64,000 nt of DNA from Pseudoduganella umbonata (GTDB lineage Bacteria; Pseudomonadota; Gammaproteobacteria; Burkholderiales; Burkholderiaceae_D), in contig NZ_JACHXS010000006.1 in assembly GCF_014192225.1 (NCBI RefSeq), positions 186,001 through 250,000 on the forward strand, given 5' to 3'. Position 1 is the first letter of the stretch. Every line of letters begins with the position of its first letter. Both the position numbers and the translations under genes were made by a program. Positions 26,791 through 35,643 of this stretch are shown here, piece after piece. The notes beneath the pieces are model-generated. The model did not search any database. It had not been told where the DNA came from and worked only from the letters and a program-made list of their open reading frames with translations.

Positions 26791-27911
26791 CGCTGGCCTC
26801 CCCATGCGCCGGGGAAGGCGCGCCGGGCATTCGTGCGATAGAGTTTGTCCACCACCTGGCGCGGCAGCGCGAGGCCCTGGATGGGTTTGTCGAGATCGGC
26901 GACCTTGAACGACTCCGCGGTGTTGAAGTAGCGCCAGTGCATGCGCCACACTTCTTCGGCCTCGCGGCCCAGCGCGGCGCCGTCCTGGCCGGGCGCCTGC
27001 GCCATGTCGCTGCCGTAGAGGATGCGGTCCTGGTACTTGATGAAGAAGCGGCGCACGCGCTCGCGGTCCTTCTGGCTCTGGTACTGTACCTGGCCGATGC
27101 GCGCGGCGATGTCCACCACGGCGGTGGGGAACCTGTCGAGGAATGCGGCCAGCTCGTCGACGTCGCGTTCCAGCGACGCCAGGTGCACGCCGATGAAGCG
27201 CAGTGCCGGGTGCGCCGCCACCATGCGGTCGCGCGCGGCCATCTGCGCTTCCCAGCTCGGCATCTCGGGGTGCAGGTGCATGTGGTACTGCGGGTGGGCC
27301 TTGAAATACTCGCGGTCGTTGTTGACCGTCATTTTCTCCAGTGGCAGCCAGCAGTTGTGCGGCTCGCCCTGGTGGCCCAGCAACGGAATGCCCTGCCGGG
27401 CGAAGTCCTCGAACAGCGGCGCGAAGCGGGCGTCGTCGATCATGACCAGGTGCTGGTTCCTGTCACGCAGGCTCATGCCGATGTTCTTCCACACCTTCAC
27501 GCCCACTGCGCCGGCCTGCATCGACGCAGCGATGCGGCGGCGCGTGGCGGGCAGCCAGGAGGGCTTGTCGGAGCCGTCGACGGAGAAGCTGGCGGCCCAC
27601 GCCACGTCCTGCGGGAACTGCTTCTTCAGCGCGATGGCCACGCGCTGCTGGTCGTCGAGCGGCGGAAAGTCGGGGTAATCGACGTTGATCGTCAGCACCT
27701 TGAAGTTCTGGCGCCTGGCGGCTTCCATGAACGCCGGCGCTGGATCGTGCAGGTGCAGGTGCACATCGATCTTCGCGACGCTGGCGTAGTCGGCCATCGT
27801 GTAGCTGGATTGCTCCGCGGCGTGGGCGGAGAAAAGAACCGCCCCGGAGAGCAGGGCGGCAAAGGAGGAGAGTGATGTGGAAAGCAAGGGTCGCATTGAA
27901 AAAAGTGGCAT
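26787..27911 (-). CDS. Exported TIM-barrel metal-dependent hydrolase (Amidohydro_2)
   Basis: Amidohydrolase-superfamily protein, 374 residues, with a signal peptide (LLSTSLSSFAALLSGAVLFSAHA). The metal site is visible: KIDVHLHLHDP (HxH), LGHQGEPHN, FIGVHLASLE and the late Asp in LYGSDMA. Members of Amidohydro_2 act as lactonases, decarboxylases or deacylases, so a periplasmic role on an oligosaccharide or its substituents fits the operon. It is not the cytoplasmic NagA/AgaA deacetylase type. It is coupled to the GH36 gene by an ATGA overlap; a start at 27896 is possible. Confidence 0.85.
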   Translation of the reverse strand: MPLFSMRPLLSTSLSSFAALLSGAVLFSAHAAEQSSYTMADYASVAKIDVHLHLHDPAPAFMEAARRQNFKVLTINVDYPDFPPLDDQQRVAIALKKQFPQDVAWAASFSVDGSDKPSWLPATRRRIAASMQAGAVGVKVWKNIGMSLRDRNQHLVMIDDARFAPLFEDFARQGIPLLGHQGEPHNCWLPLEKMTVNNDREYFKAHPQYHMHLHPEMPSWEAQMAARDRMVAAHPALRFIGVHLASLERDVDELAAFLDRFPTAVVDIAARIGQVQYQSQKDRERVRRFFIKYQDRILYGSDMAQAPGQDGAALGREAEEVWRMHWRYFNTAESFKVADLDKPIQGLALPRQVVDKLYRTNARRAFPGAWGGQR

Positions 27912-27975
27912 CGGTATTCCAGTTATCGGTAGTGCGGGGCGGGCGGCGCTCGCCGCCCGCTCCTCCCTTGCTGCA

Positions 27976-30822
27976 TCAGAACTTCAGGCTTGCCCCCAGG
28001 GTGATGGAGCGGCCATAGCGATAGTAGCCGTTGGGCAGGCTGACGGTGCCGTTGCCCAGCGTCGGTGCCTGCTCCGCGTCGGTCAGGTTGTTGCCCTCGA
28101 TGCTGATGCGCAGCGACTTGTTCACTTCGTAGGCCAGCTGGGCGGTCAGCCACGTCATGGACTTGGCCGTCTCGTTCCAGCCGGCGCCGAGCACATTGGT
28201 GGCGGTGACGAAGGAGTCGGTGTAGTCGGCCGTGGTGCTCATGCTCCAGGGACCCCGCTCGTACAGCACGCCGAACGAAGCGGTTGCCGGCGCGATACCC
28301 TCGAGCGGCCGCTCCACGCCGTTGACCCAGCTGCTCGACAGGTTGCGCGTGTACTGCGCCCGCACGCCGAAGCCGTTGTCGAACAGGTGCTGCAGGCCGA
28401 TCTCCATGCCGCGCGCCTTGGCGCTGTCGCCATTGATGGGACGCTGCACGTTGAACAGCCGGCCACCGGGAGCGCCGATATCCTGGCCCGTCAGCCATTC
28501 GTTGGTGATCTGGTTCCTGATGTTCTTCTGGTAGACGGCGAACGTCAGCGCGGAGTCCTTGGCGTAGTACCACTCCAGCGAGATGTCGGCCTGGCGTGCG
28601 CTGTACGGCTTGAGCTCCGCATTGCCGCCGAAGATCTGCGTGAAGTCGCCCCAGGAGATGCTGGCGGTGGTGCTGGACGGCGCCAGCTTGTCCACCGACG
28701 GCCGCGCCATCGTCTTGGCGGCGCCGAGCCGCAGCTGCAGGTTGTCCGTGATCGCGTAGGTGAAGTTGAACGACGGCAGCCCGAACGTGTAGCTGGCCTC
28801 CTGCCGCACGGCGGACGGGTCGGCGTACACGGCCGTGTAGTTGAACGCGCCGTTTTCCACGATCTCGTTGATCTTCGCGTCCCACGCCTGCGCGGTGGTC
28901 TTGGTGCGTACCAGGCGCACGCCGACGTCCGCGCTCCACCTGTCGCCGGCCAGGTCGGCCTGCACGAAGGCGGCCGTGGTCTTCTCGCTCACGCGGTAGC
29001 TTTCCAGCGGGTTCCAGGCGGGTGCCGAGATGGTCGAGCTGTACACGCCGCCGCCCGGCCGGGCCTTGCCGTCGTACGCCGCCAGGGCCTGCGCGTAGCT
29101 GTCGACGTCGAACCCCAGGAAGCTGCGCGGGAAGTTGCCGCTCACGCCCGACAGGAAGCCGCTCGGGCTCAAGGTCTGGGTGATGACATTGCCGCCCAGG
29201 GTGCCCACGTTGATCGCGTTCGCGCCGGAGTAATGATCCTGGCCCGCGTTGAACGCGTTGTTGATCATGTCGCGCGATTTCTTGCGGTTGGTCTGGCCCA
29301 GGCCGAACTTCAGCCGCTCGACGTGGAAGCGGTCCAGCTTCCATTCGGCCTGCGCGTTCGCGCCGCGGATGTTGTCGTCGATGTTGTCGCCGGTGCGGCT
29401 GTAGAAGTGGGTATTGAAGTCGCTGGCCCTGATCTGGCCCTGCGCCAGCGCGCTCTGCAGGTCACGGCCGTCGGCGAACGTGGTCGTCACGTCGGGCACG
29501 GCGGCGCCGGTGAGCCGGATGCGCGTCGTGTTGGGCTGGTTCATGCGCAGCACCACGTAGGTGTCCTTGCCGCCGGAATTGCGCTTCGACGTGGACTCGT
29601 AGATGTCGCCGGTCACTTTCAGGGTCGGCGAGATCTTCCAGTCGGCGTTGGCGCCGACCATCGTGGTATCCACCACGCGGTATTCGGTCTTGTTCAGCAC
29701 TTCCGGATTGAGCCGCAGTTCCGGATCGTCGCTGGACAGCGTCAGGTCGGTCACCACGCCGTTGGTGACCTGCGTGTTCGACCACCGGCCCGGCGCGTAC
29801 AGCGGGTAGAACGACAGCTGGTAGCCGACCTGCGGCGAGTCCAGCCGGGTCTTGAAACCGTCGACGACGACTTTCACGTCCCGGGTGGGACGCCACTCCA
29901 CCTTGCCGGAAAGCGCCAGGCGTTCTTTCTTTTCCATGATGGAACCGAAGCGGAACTGTCCCGGCCCGACCAGGCCTTCCTCGTTGGCGTCGAGGACGCC
30001 ATTGCCGTTGGGGTCGATGGCGCCGCCCCAGGTGTTGCCGAATTCCCAGAACTGGCTCGGGTCGCTCGGCACGGCGTTGCGCGACCAGCCGCCATCGTTG
30101 CCGGCCGTGTCGGTGCGCACGTCCCGCTTGGCGTAGACGACGCCGAGCAGCACCCCGACCTTGTCGCCGAACGTATTGCTGTACGTGCCCGACAGCTTCC
30201 TGCCGTTCAGGTCGCTCATCTGGTTGCGGTCGGCCTCCACGCGCAGCAGGCCGCGCTGGCCCTTCTGCTCGAACGGGCTGGCGGAACGCAGGTTCACCAG
30301 GCCGCCGATGGCGCCTTCGATCAATTGCGCCTGGGTCGACTTGATGACGTCGGCGCCGCTGATGACGTCCGCCGGCAGCACGTCGTACGCGAAGTACCGG
30401 CCCGCGCTGTCGGTGCCCAGCAGGCGGCCGTTGAAGGTGGTGATCGTGTAGTCGGGCCCCAGGCCGCGGATGCTGACCCGCTGGCCTTCGCCGCCGGCCG
30501 TGCGCGAGATCGAGACGCCGGTGATGTGGCTGAGCGAGTCGGCCACGTTATTGTCCGGAAAGCGGCCCAGTTCGGTCGCGCTGATGCTGTCCTGCACGAC
30601 CGAGGAGTTGCGCTTGAGCGTCAGCGACTGCTGCAGGCTGGCGCGGGTGCCGGTCACGACGACCTGCACCAGGTCGTCGGCGGCGGGCGTGGCCGTGACT
30701 TCCTGGGCGCCAGCCGGCGCCGCGAAAGAGGCCAGCGCCAGCAGGCAGGCCGAAGTTAACGGATTCAGCACGAAGCGAGGATGACTGTCGGCGTGCGAGC
30801 GGCGGTGCAGGTGAGAACTCAT
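27976..30822 (-). CDS. TonB-dependent receptor for oligosaccharide uptake
   Basis: Outer-membrane receptor of 948 residues that imports substrate with TonB energy. Signal peptide (residues 17-39), TonB box DLVQVVVTG, plug domain with VADSLSHITGVSI, RVSIRGLGPDYTITTFNGR and EGAIGGLVNLRS, then a 22-strand barrel ending RSITLGASLKF with a terminal Phe. Plug wording matches the carbohydrate-type receptors of Caulobacter and Xanthomonas. AAGGAAG precedes the ATG. It is the first gene of the operon with the hydrolase, GH36 and DUF4832, giving a polysaccharide-utilisation set. Candidate AgaR sites lie about 130 bases upstream. Confidence 0.93.
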   Translation of the reverse strand: MSSHLHRRSHADSHPRFVLNPLTSACLLALASFAAPAGAQEVTATPAADDLVQVVVTGTRASLQQSLTLKRNSSVVQDSISATELGRFPDNNVADSLSHITGVSISRTAGGEGQRVSIRGLGPDYTITTFNGRLLGTDSAGRYFAYDVLPADVISGADVIKSTQAQLIEGAIGGLVNLRSASPFEQKGQRGLLRVEADRNQMSDLNGRKLSGTYSNTFGDKVGVLLGVVYAKRDVRTDTAGNDGGWSRNAVPSDPSQFWEFGNTWGGAIDPNGNGVLDANEEGLVGPGQFRFGSIMEKKERLALSGKVEWRPTRDVKVVVDGFKTRLDSPQVGYQLSFYPLYAPGRWSNTQVTNGVVTDLTLSSDDPELRLNPEVLNKTEYRVVDTTMVGANADWKISPTLKVTGDIYESTSKRNSGGKDTYVVLRMNQPNTTRIRLTGAAVPDVTTTFADGRDLQSALAQGQIRASDFNTHFYSRTGDNIDDNIRGANAQAEWKLDRFHVERLKFGLGQTNRKKSRDMINNAFNAGQDHYSGANAINVGTLGGNVITQTLSPSGFLSGVSGNFPRSFLGFDVDSYAQALAAYDGKARPGGGVYSSTISAPAWNPLESYRVSEKTTAAFVQADLAGDRWSADVGVRLVRTKTTAQAWDAKINEIVENGAFNYTAVYADPSAVRQEASYTFGLPSFNFTYAITDNLQLRLGAAKTMARPSVDKLAPSSTTASISWGDFTQIFGGNAELKPYSARQADISLEWYYAKDSALTFAVYQKNIRNQITNEWLTGQDIGAPGGRLFNVQRPINGDSAKARGMEIGLQHLFDNGFGVRAQYTRNLSSSWVNGVERPLEGIAPATASFGVLYERGPWSMSTTADYTDSFVTATNVLGAGWNETAKSMTWLTAQLAYEVNKSLRISIEGNNLTDAEQAPTLGNGTVSLPNGYYRYGRSITLGASLKF

Positions 30823-31233
30823 TAAACGCTTCCTTGTATAAGTTGTTGGAGCAGCGCAGGCGAATGCTGGTAAACGGAAGGCTGTCCGGTCGCGGTCACC
30901 AGGGCTACCAGCCGGGGCCCGGCCAGCTGGTAGGAATATCTCGGCACTTTCGTTTGATTTCGTATGGCGTTCATCCGCACTTGATGAGGTTTCGGTTTCG
31001 AGATAACGAAAGAATCTGGTATTGCGCTTACGGGTACAGTGCTATTGAGTCTATAGCGAAAATGAACGCAATACAAAATTTCTTACGTTTTTTCGAATTG
31101 CCTGTTGTATTTGTGTTTTTCGCACTTATGCTTTCGTTCGAAAGCTGTTGGCGTGCTTGCATCGGCGCAATCGTCCTGTTTTTTCCTACTGGAGAGTAGG
31201 ATATTCTGGGATTTTCTTGTGGAGGTAATGCCG
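30823..31233. other. Control region of the TonB receptor operon
   Basis: About 410 bases, AT-rich relative to neighbours, with several TTTCG/CGAAA words (30948, 30988, 31010, 31132). No gene seen. It should hold the promoters of the receptor operon and of the DoxX-TetR pair. Confidence 0.5.
30948..30967. promoter_or_regulatory. Candidate AgaR operator upstream of TonB receptor
   Basis: TTTCGTTTGATTTCGTATGG resembles the published E. coli AgaR consensus, built from repeated TTTCRTTT-like words. A second related site, TTTCGTTCGAA, is at 31132-31142. Matching words upstream of the gatZ/GH27 units suggest one regulon. Confidence 0.45.
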
Positions 31234-31599
31234 ATGGAGATGATGCTGCGCGCCGTGTTGACGGTACTGTTCTGGAGTGCCGGAATATTCGGATTGTTCC
31301 ACTATTCCGCCGTGGTCGAGGAGGTGCGTGCGGTGGGCCTGCCGTTTGAACGAGTGCTCGCCGCCGCCACGATTTTCCTGCAACTGGGTGGTTCGCTGAT
31401 GGTCATCGCCAATGTCGGCAACTCCGGCTGGCTGGGCGCGGTGGCACTGGCGCTGTTCACCTTGCTGACGATTCCTTTCGGTCACGCATTCTGGAGCTTT
31501 CCAGAGCCGCGGCGAACAGCGGAATTGCACATCGCGCTGGAGCACCTGACCGTGGTCGGCGGACTGCTGCTGGCGGCCTGGTACCTGAAACGCGCATGA
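31234..31599 (+). CDS. DoxX-like membrane protein
   Basis: Small inner-membrane protein of 121 residues with four hydrophobic helices and the DoxX-type layout: WSAGIFGLFHYSAVVEEVRAVGLP, LQLGGSLMVIANVG, FTLLTIPFGHAFW. GGAGG lies eight bases before the ATG at 31234, so the upstream in-frame ATGs are not preferred. The stop overlaps the TetR start (ATGA), so it is a probable target of that regulator. Function of the family is loosely redox- or stress-related. Confidence 0.82.
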   Translation: MEMMLRAVLTVLFWSAGIFGLFHYSAVVEEVRAVGLPFERVLAAATIFLQLGGSLMVIANVGNSGWLGAVALALFTLLTIPFGHAFWSFPEPRRTAELHIALEHLTVVGGLLLAAWYLKRA

Positions 31600-32216
31600 C
31601 CGAGGCCAGGCGGGGCCGGGGCCGGCCAAGGAAGCTGGAGTGCAGGGAAACCCTGCTGGAGGCGGGCAGGGACCTGCTGCTCAGCCACGGGCTGCGGATG
31701 ACCGTCGATGCCGTCGCGCTCCGTGCAAAAGTCGCCAAGACAACCTTCTATACCTATTTCAAGGACAAGGAGGCCTTCATCGAGGCGGTCATGCTGCGCG
31801 AGTCTGCCCGGACGATGAGCGACGAAGAATATCGCGCCGCCATCGGTGGCGATCTGCGCGAACTGCTGGTCGGCTTTGGCGTGCGCTATCTGGCGTTCGC
31901 CAACGAAAACCGCCTGGCTGCGTGGGACCGGGTCATGACGTCGGCGAACGACGTCTATCCCGAACTGGCATGTCGATTGTACGAAGCGGGGCCCGGGCGG
32001 CTCTACACGATGCTGGCGGATATCCTGCGAAGGGCGGCGCAGGACGGCAGGCTCGATATTCGGGACCCCATGGCAGCGGCCGAAGAGCTGGCAGGTATCT
32101 GGTATGGGCACACGATCCTGCGGGTCAACCTGAAGATCCGCGCTCCGTTGACCGACCAGGAAATCCGGCAGCGCGCCGAACGGGGCGTCGATCTGCTGTA
32201 TCGCCTGTACGGGTGA
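31596..32216 (+). CDS. TetR/AcrR-family regulator
   Basis: Repressor-type regulator of 206 residues. Residues 1-18 are basic (RRGRGRPRKLE). The TetR helix-turn-helix is near 35-60 (VDAVALRAKVAKTTFYTYFKDKEAFIEAV), followed by an AefR-like helical C-terminal domain (LAFANENRLAAWDRVM...ELAGIWYGHTILRVNL). It is translationally coupled to the DoxX gene. Ligand unknown. Confidence 0.9.
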   Translation: MTEARRGRGRPRKLECRETLLEAGRDLLLSHGLRMTVDAVALRAKVAKTTFYTYFKDKEAFIEAVMLRESARTMSDEEYRAAIGGDLRELLVGFGVRYLAFANENRLAAWDRVMTSANDVYPELACRLYEAGPGRLYTMLADILRRAAQDGRLDIRDPMAAAEELAGIWYGHTILRVNLKIRAPLTDQEIRQRAERGVDLLYRLYG

Positions 32217-32256
32217 ACCATGCCGCGGCGGTGGCTGCCGGGACTTGCCACGTTCC

Positions 32257-32919
32257 TCAGGGCGCGATCGCCGCGACGCCTCCCGGGATCGCCTCGGCCA
32301 GCCGCGCAAATGCCGCCCTGAAGGCGTCGCCCGCCGCCTGTACGCGGGGCGCGCCGACATCGAAGCTGCAATGCCGCAGCAACGGTGCGGCAGCCAGGCC
32401 GGCCGCGGCCAGCATGTGTTCGGCGCGCAGGGCGCCCAGCATCCCGTCCAGCATGACCTGCTGCATGTCGAGCGGGGCATTGTCGGTATGGCCGGCGTCG
32501 AGCACGCTGGGTGCGAAGGCCATCGCGCCGGCGCCGCGGCGGATCGCCTCGCGCATCGCGACCCGGGTCGCCTGCCGCAGCACATCGCCGTGCAGCGCCG
32601 CCGGGTCGCCCAGGCCGACGACCAGGATGGCGCGCGGCGGCAGGCCTGGCGGCGGCGTGGTGACCAGCAAGGTCTCCATCGGCTGGGCGCGAAACGCGCC
32701 GGCTTCCCGCAGCCGCCCCAGCTGCCCGCCGAGTGCCCGGTCGAGTGCCAGCAGTCCGCCACGCATGCCGGCGCCGCCCAGCTCATGCTCGAACATGCAG
32801 GCCACGCTGAGGTCCACGTCGGCCTGCGCCGGACCCCAGGCGACGACGTCGAACACGACGCCGCCGGCGCTGCCGATCGGCAGCCGGATGGCGGTGGTGG
32901 AGTGGTCGGTATCGGTCAT
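32257..32919 (-). CDS. M17 peptidase N-terminal-domain-like protein
   Basis: Cytoplasmic protein of 220 residues that resembles only the N-terminal, macro-like domain of M17 leucyl aminopeptidases (RAILVVGLGDPAALHGDVLR, AIRRGAGAMAFAPS). The metal-binding catalytic C-terminal domain of about 300 residues is absent, so peptidase activity is not expected. A GGGAAAC sequence precedes the ATG at 32919. It is divergent from the acetoin operon across 370 bases that contain the operon's sigma-54 promoter. Function unknown; a binding role for a nucleotide-like ligand is possible. Confidence 0.7.
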   Translation of the reverse strand: MTDTDHSTTAIRLPIGSAGGVVFDVVAWGPAQADVDLSVACMFEHELGGAGMRGGLLALDRALGGQLGRLREAGAFRAQPMETLLVTTPPPGLPPRAILVVGLGDPAALHGDVLRQATRVAMREAIRRGAGAMAFAPSVLDAGHTDNAPLDMQQVMLDGMLGALRAEHMLAAAGLAAAPLLRHCSFDVGAPRVQAAGDAFRAAFARLAEAIPGGVAAIAP

Positions 32920-33090
32920 GGCTGTTTCCCGGTCTCGTTGAAATGCGGTAGCAGGCCGCCGGGGCATGCTACCGCCGATGGCGACCGCCGCACATCCACC
33001 GAAAGGCGGGGCGCGCCGACTTGCGGCAGGACGCGGACGGCTTCCCGTTCCCACGCTGGCTTGCCGCATTGCCTCGACGGTCCGGCCGCC

Positions 33091-33134
33091 TGACACACCT
33101 GTCGCACGCCATCGCCTGCTTGCGACACCTGTCC
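33091..33134. promoter_or_regulatory. Candidate AcoR upstream activator sites (acoA side)
   Basis: Two related elements, TGACACACCTGTCGCA (33091-33106) and TGCGACACCTGT (33121-33132), 66 to 110 bases before the -24/-12 promoter. The word TGCGACACCTGT recurs in front of bdh at 43269, which points to AcoR as binder. Confidence 0.65.
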
Positions 33135-33199
33135 ATTCCCGCGGCACGTTTTTCCCTTGTTTTCACCCGAAAACCCGCCCATTGGCCGGTAAACCAGCA

Positions 33200-33215
33200 T
33201 GGCATCGAATTTGCT
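33200..33215 (+). promoter_or_regulatory. Sigma-54 promoter of the acetoin operon
   Basis: TGGCATCGAATTTGCT matches the RpoN consensus TGGCAC-N5-TTGCW with correct GG-GC spacing. It lies 75 bases upstream of the E1 alpha start. Expected activator: the AcoR-like protein at 39421. Confidence 0.8.
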
Positions 33216-33290
33216 GAATGTCTCCGTGCGTATGCGGCATGCCCGGCTGCGGGCCTGCGCATCGACCACACAGACAAGGAGACAGCACTG

Positions 33291-34301
33291 ATGAAGCCGA
33301 CACCGGAACACCTGCTCTGGATGTACGAAAAGATGCTCGAGATACGGGCCTATGAAGAGAACATGGCGAAGGTCTACATGGAAGGCAAGCTGCCGCCGAA
33401 GATACAGAAAGGGCTGGCGTTCGATATCGGCGCCGGTCCGGTCCCGGGCGAGATGCATCTCGCGGCCGGGCAGGAGCCCGTTGCCGTCGGCGTCTGCGCG
33501 CACCTGGGCGACCGGGACAGCGTGGTGGGCGCGCACCGCTCGCACCACTTCGCGATCGCCAAGGGCGTACCGCTCGATGCGATGACGGCGGAGATGTTCG
33601 GCAAGGATGCGGGACTGGGGCGCGGCAAGGGCGGGCACATGCACCTGTTCCACGTGCCGACGCGGTTCTCGTGCAGCGGCATCGTCGGCGCCAGCGCGCC
33701 GCAGGCCTGCGGCGCGGCGCTCGCGGCGCGCAAGCTGGGCAGGGATTCGGTGGCGATCGCGTTCTTCGGCGAAGGCGCCGCCAACCAGGGATCGTTCCAT
33801 GAATCGCTGAACCTGGCCGCCGTCTGGAAGCTGCCCGTGATCTTCGTCTGCGAAGACAACAAGTACGGCATCTCCGTCGAAAAGTCCGTTTCCACCGCCG
33901 TCGCGTCGAACGCCACGCGCGCCGCCGCCTATGACATGCCGGGCGTGCTGGTCGAGCGCAACGATGCCGTCGATGTGTACGCGGCCGCGGGCGCGGCGAT
34001 CGCACGCGCCCGCAATGGCGAAGGCCCCACGCTGATCGAGGTGAAGACGGACCGCTACTTCGGCCATTTCCAGGGCGACCCGGAAAACTACCGGCCCAAG
34101 GGCGAGGGCGCCGCGCTGCGCCAGGACGATCCGATCGTGCGGCTGGGCGCGGCCCTGCGCAGCCAGGGGCTGATCGGCGAGGCGCGCGAGCATGCGCTGC
34201 GCCTGCGCATCGCCAGCCGGATCGAATCGGCCTTTGCGTTTGCCCGCCGCAGCCCCTATCCGGCGGCGGCGGATGCCTTCGAACACGTTTTCGCCGATTG
34301 A
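33291..34301 (+). CDS. acoA: Acetoin dehydrogenase E1 component, alpha subunit
   Basis: Thiamine-diphosphate-dependent E1 alpha subunit, 336 residues, cleaving acetoin into acetaldehyde and an acetyl group passed to lipoate. AAGGAG precedes the ATG at 33291. The pattern is typical of the family: GEMHLAAGQEPVAVGVCAHL, AHRSHHFAIAKG, GKGGHMHLF, and the ThDP/Mg motif GEGAANQGSFHESLNLAAVW...EDN. It is the first gene of a tight operon behind the sigma-54 promoter. Acetoin rather than pyruvate is inferred from the AcoR and butanediol dehydrogenase neighbours and from the small stand-alone E2 parts. Confidence 0.9.
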   Translation: MKPTPEHLLWMYEKMLEIRAYEENMAKVYMEGKLPPKIQKGLAFDIGAGPVPGEMHLAAGQEPVAVGVCAHLGDRDSVVGAHRSHHFAIAKGVPLDAMTAEMFGKDAGLGRGKGGHMHLFHVPTRFSCSGIVGASAPQACGAALAARKLGRDSVAIAFFGEGAANQGSFHESLNLAAVWKLPVIFVCEDNKYGISVEKSVSTAVASNATRAAAYDMPGVLVERNDAVDVYAAAGAAIARARNGEGPTLIEVKTDRYFGHFQGDPENYRPKGEGAALRQDDPIVRLGAALRSQGLIGEAREHALRLRIASRIESAFAFARRSPYPAAADAFEHVFAD

Positions 34302-34324
34302 TGGCGGCCATACAGGAGACCAGC

Positions 34325-35398
34325 ATGCAAGAGAGCAGCAAGGACGGCGCGATGCGCACGCTGACGATGGCGCAGGCCATCGCGGAGGCCATCGGCCAGG
34401 AAATGGAACGGGATCCGGCCGTGTTCGTCATGGGCGAGGATATCGGCAAGTACGGCGGCATTTTCAGCGCCACCACGGGCTTGCTCGACCGCTTCGGGCC
34501 CGAACGCATCATGGAGACGCCGATTTCGGAAACGGCTTTCATGGGCGCGGCCCTGGGCGCCGCGGCGGAAGGCCTGCGGCCCATCGCCGAACTGATGTTC
34601 GTCGACTTCTTCGGCGTCTGCTTCGACCAGATCTACAACCACATGGCGAAGAACTGCTACATGTCCGGCGGTACGGTCAGGCTCCCCGTCGTGATCACCA
34701 CCGGCATCGGCGGCGGCTATAACGACGCGGCGCAGCATTCGCAATGCCTGTACGCGAGCTTCGCCCACATGCCAGGGCTGAAGGTGGTGGTACCGTCGAA
34801 TGCTCATGACGCCAAGGGACTGATGATCCAGGCGATCCGCGACAACAACCCGGTGGTGTTCTGCTATCACAAGGGGATCATGGGCCTGTCGTGGATGTCG
34901 TATTTCGAAGGCAGCACCAACGCGGTGCCGGAACAGCCCTATGCGATCCCGTTCGGCAAGTCGCGCATCGTGCGCGAAGGCAGCGACGTCACGATCGTCA
35001 CGCTCAGCCAGATGGTCCACAAGGCCGCCATCGCCGCCGAACAGCTGGCCGAAGAGGGCATCTCGGTCGAGGTGCTGGACCTGCGCACCATCGTTCCGCT
35101 CGACCGCGAAGGCGTGCTGGCCTCCGTGGCCAGGACCGGCCGGGTGCTGGTCGCGGACGAGGATTACCTGAGCTTCGGCCTGTCCGGCGAAATCGCCGCG
35201 CTGGTGGCCGAGCACCTCGACACGGTGGCGCTGCGGGCCCCGGTGCGCCGGCTGGCGGTGCCCGACGTACCGATTCCGTTCAGCCGCCCGCTCGAGCAGG
35301 CGGTGATTCCGCAGGTCGACGCGATCGCCGCCGCGGTGCGCGGCCTGATGGGCGCGCGGCCACCAGTCAATCCATTATTCCAGGGAGCACAGGCATGA
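34325..35398 (+). CDS. acoB: Acetoin dehydrogenase E1 component, beta subunit
   Basis: E1 beta subunit (transketolase-like), 357 residues. Family blocks: VFVMGEDIGKYGGIF, RIMETPISETAFMGAALGAA, FVDFFGVCFDQIYNHMAKN, the C-terminal VEVLDLRTIVPLD and the SFGLSGEIAALVAEH segment. Start chosen at 34325 because ACAGGAGACCAGC precedes it; the earlier in-frame ATGs at 34298/34301 overlap the acoA stop and lack a ribosome site. The stop overlaps the lipoyl-protein start (ATGA). Confidence 0.9.
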   Translation: MQESSKDGAMRTLTMAQAIAEAIGQEMERDPAVFVMGEDIGKYGGIFSATTGLLDRFGPERIMETPISETAFMGAALGAAAEGLRPIAELMFVDFFGVCFDQIYNHMAKNCYMSGGTVRLPVVITTGIGGGYNDAAQHSQCLYASFAHMPGLKVVVPSNAHDAKGLMIQAIRDNNPVVFCYHKGIMGLSWMSYFEGSTNAVPEQPYAIPFGKSRIVREGSDVTIVTLSQMVHKAAIAAEQLAEEGISVEVLDLRTIVPLDREGVLASVARTGRVLVADEDYLSFGLSGEIAALVAEHLDTVALRAPVRRLAVPDVPIPFSRPLEQAVIPQVDAIAAAVRGLMGARPPVNPLFQGAQA

Positions 35399-35640
35399 CC
35401 GAAGCACGACTCGAAGGCGCGGTGTGGGACGACGTGGACGAGGGCACGGAAGCCCTGCTGCAGGAATGGCATGTGGCGGTCGGCGACGAGGTGGCAGCCG
35501 GCCAGCCGCTGGCGATCGCCGAACTGGTCAAGACGACGCACGAGGTGACCGCACCGGTTGCCGGCCGCGTGACCGAACTGCTGGTGGCGGCGGGCGACAC
35601 GTTCGGCCGCTCCCAGCCGCTGGCGCGGATCGGGGAGTAG
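35395..35640 (+). CDS. Stand-alone lipoyl-domain protein (E2 swinging arm)
   Basis: 81-residue protein consisting of one biotinyl/lipoyl domain. The expected lipoylated Lys lies in ELVKTTHEV, aligned with the ETDKA turn of E2 lipoyl domains, followed by TAPVAGRV. In most complexes this domain is fused to the E2 catalytic core; here it is a separate gene four bases before the catalytic part. GGGAG precedes the ATG, which overlaps the acoB stop. The ligase encoded two genes later may attach its lipoate. Confidence 0.85.
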   Translation: MTEARLEGAVWDDVDEGTEALLQEWHVAVGDEVAAGQPLAIAELVKTTHEVTAPVAGRVTELLVAAGDTFGRSQPLARIGE

Positions 35641-35643
35641 GCA

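Noticed and set aside
23869..26841. Very long open frame on the plus strand, opposite GH36 and DUF4832 genes (about 990 codons)
   Set aside because: Arises from high GC3 of the true minus-strand genes. Its translation is Arg/His/Gln-rich low-complexity without domains.
27877..30759. Long plus-strand frame (about 960 codons) opposite the TonB receptor
   Set aside because: Antisense shadow; the minus strand encodes a textbook TonB-dependent receptor.
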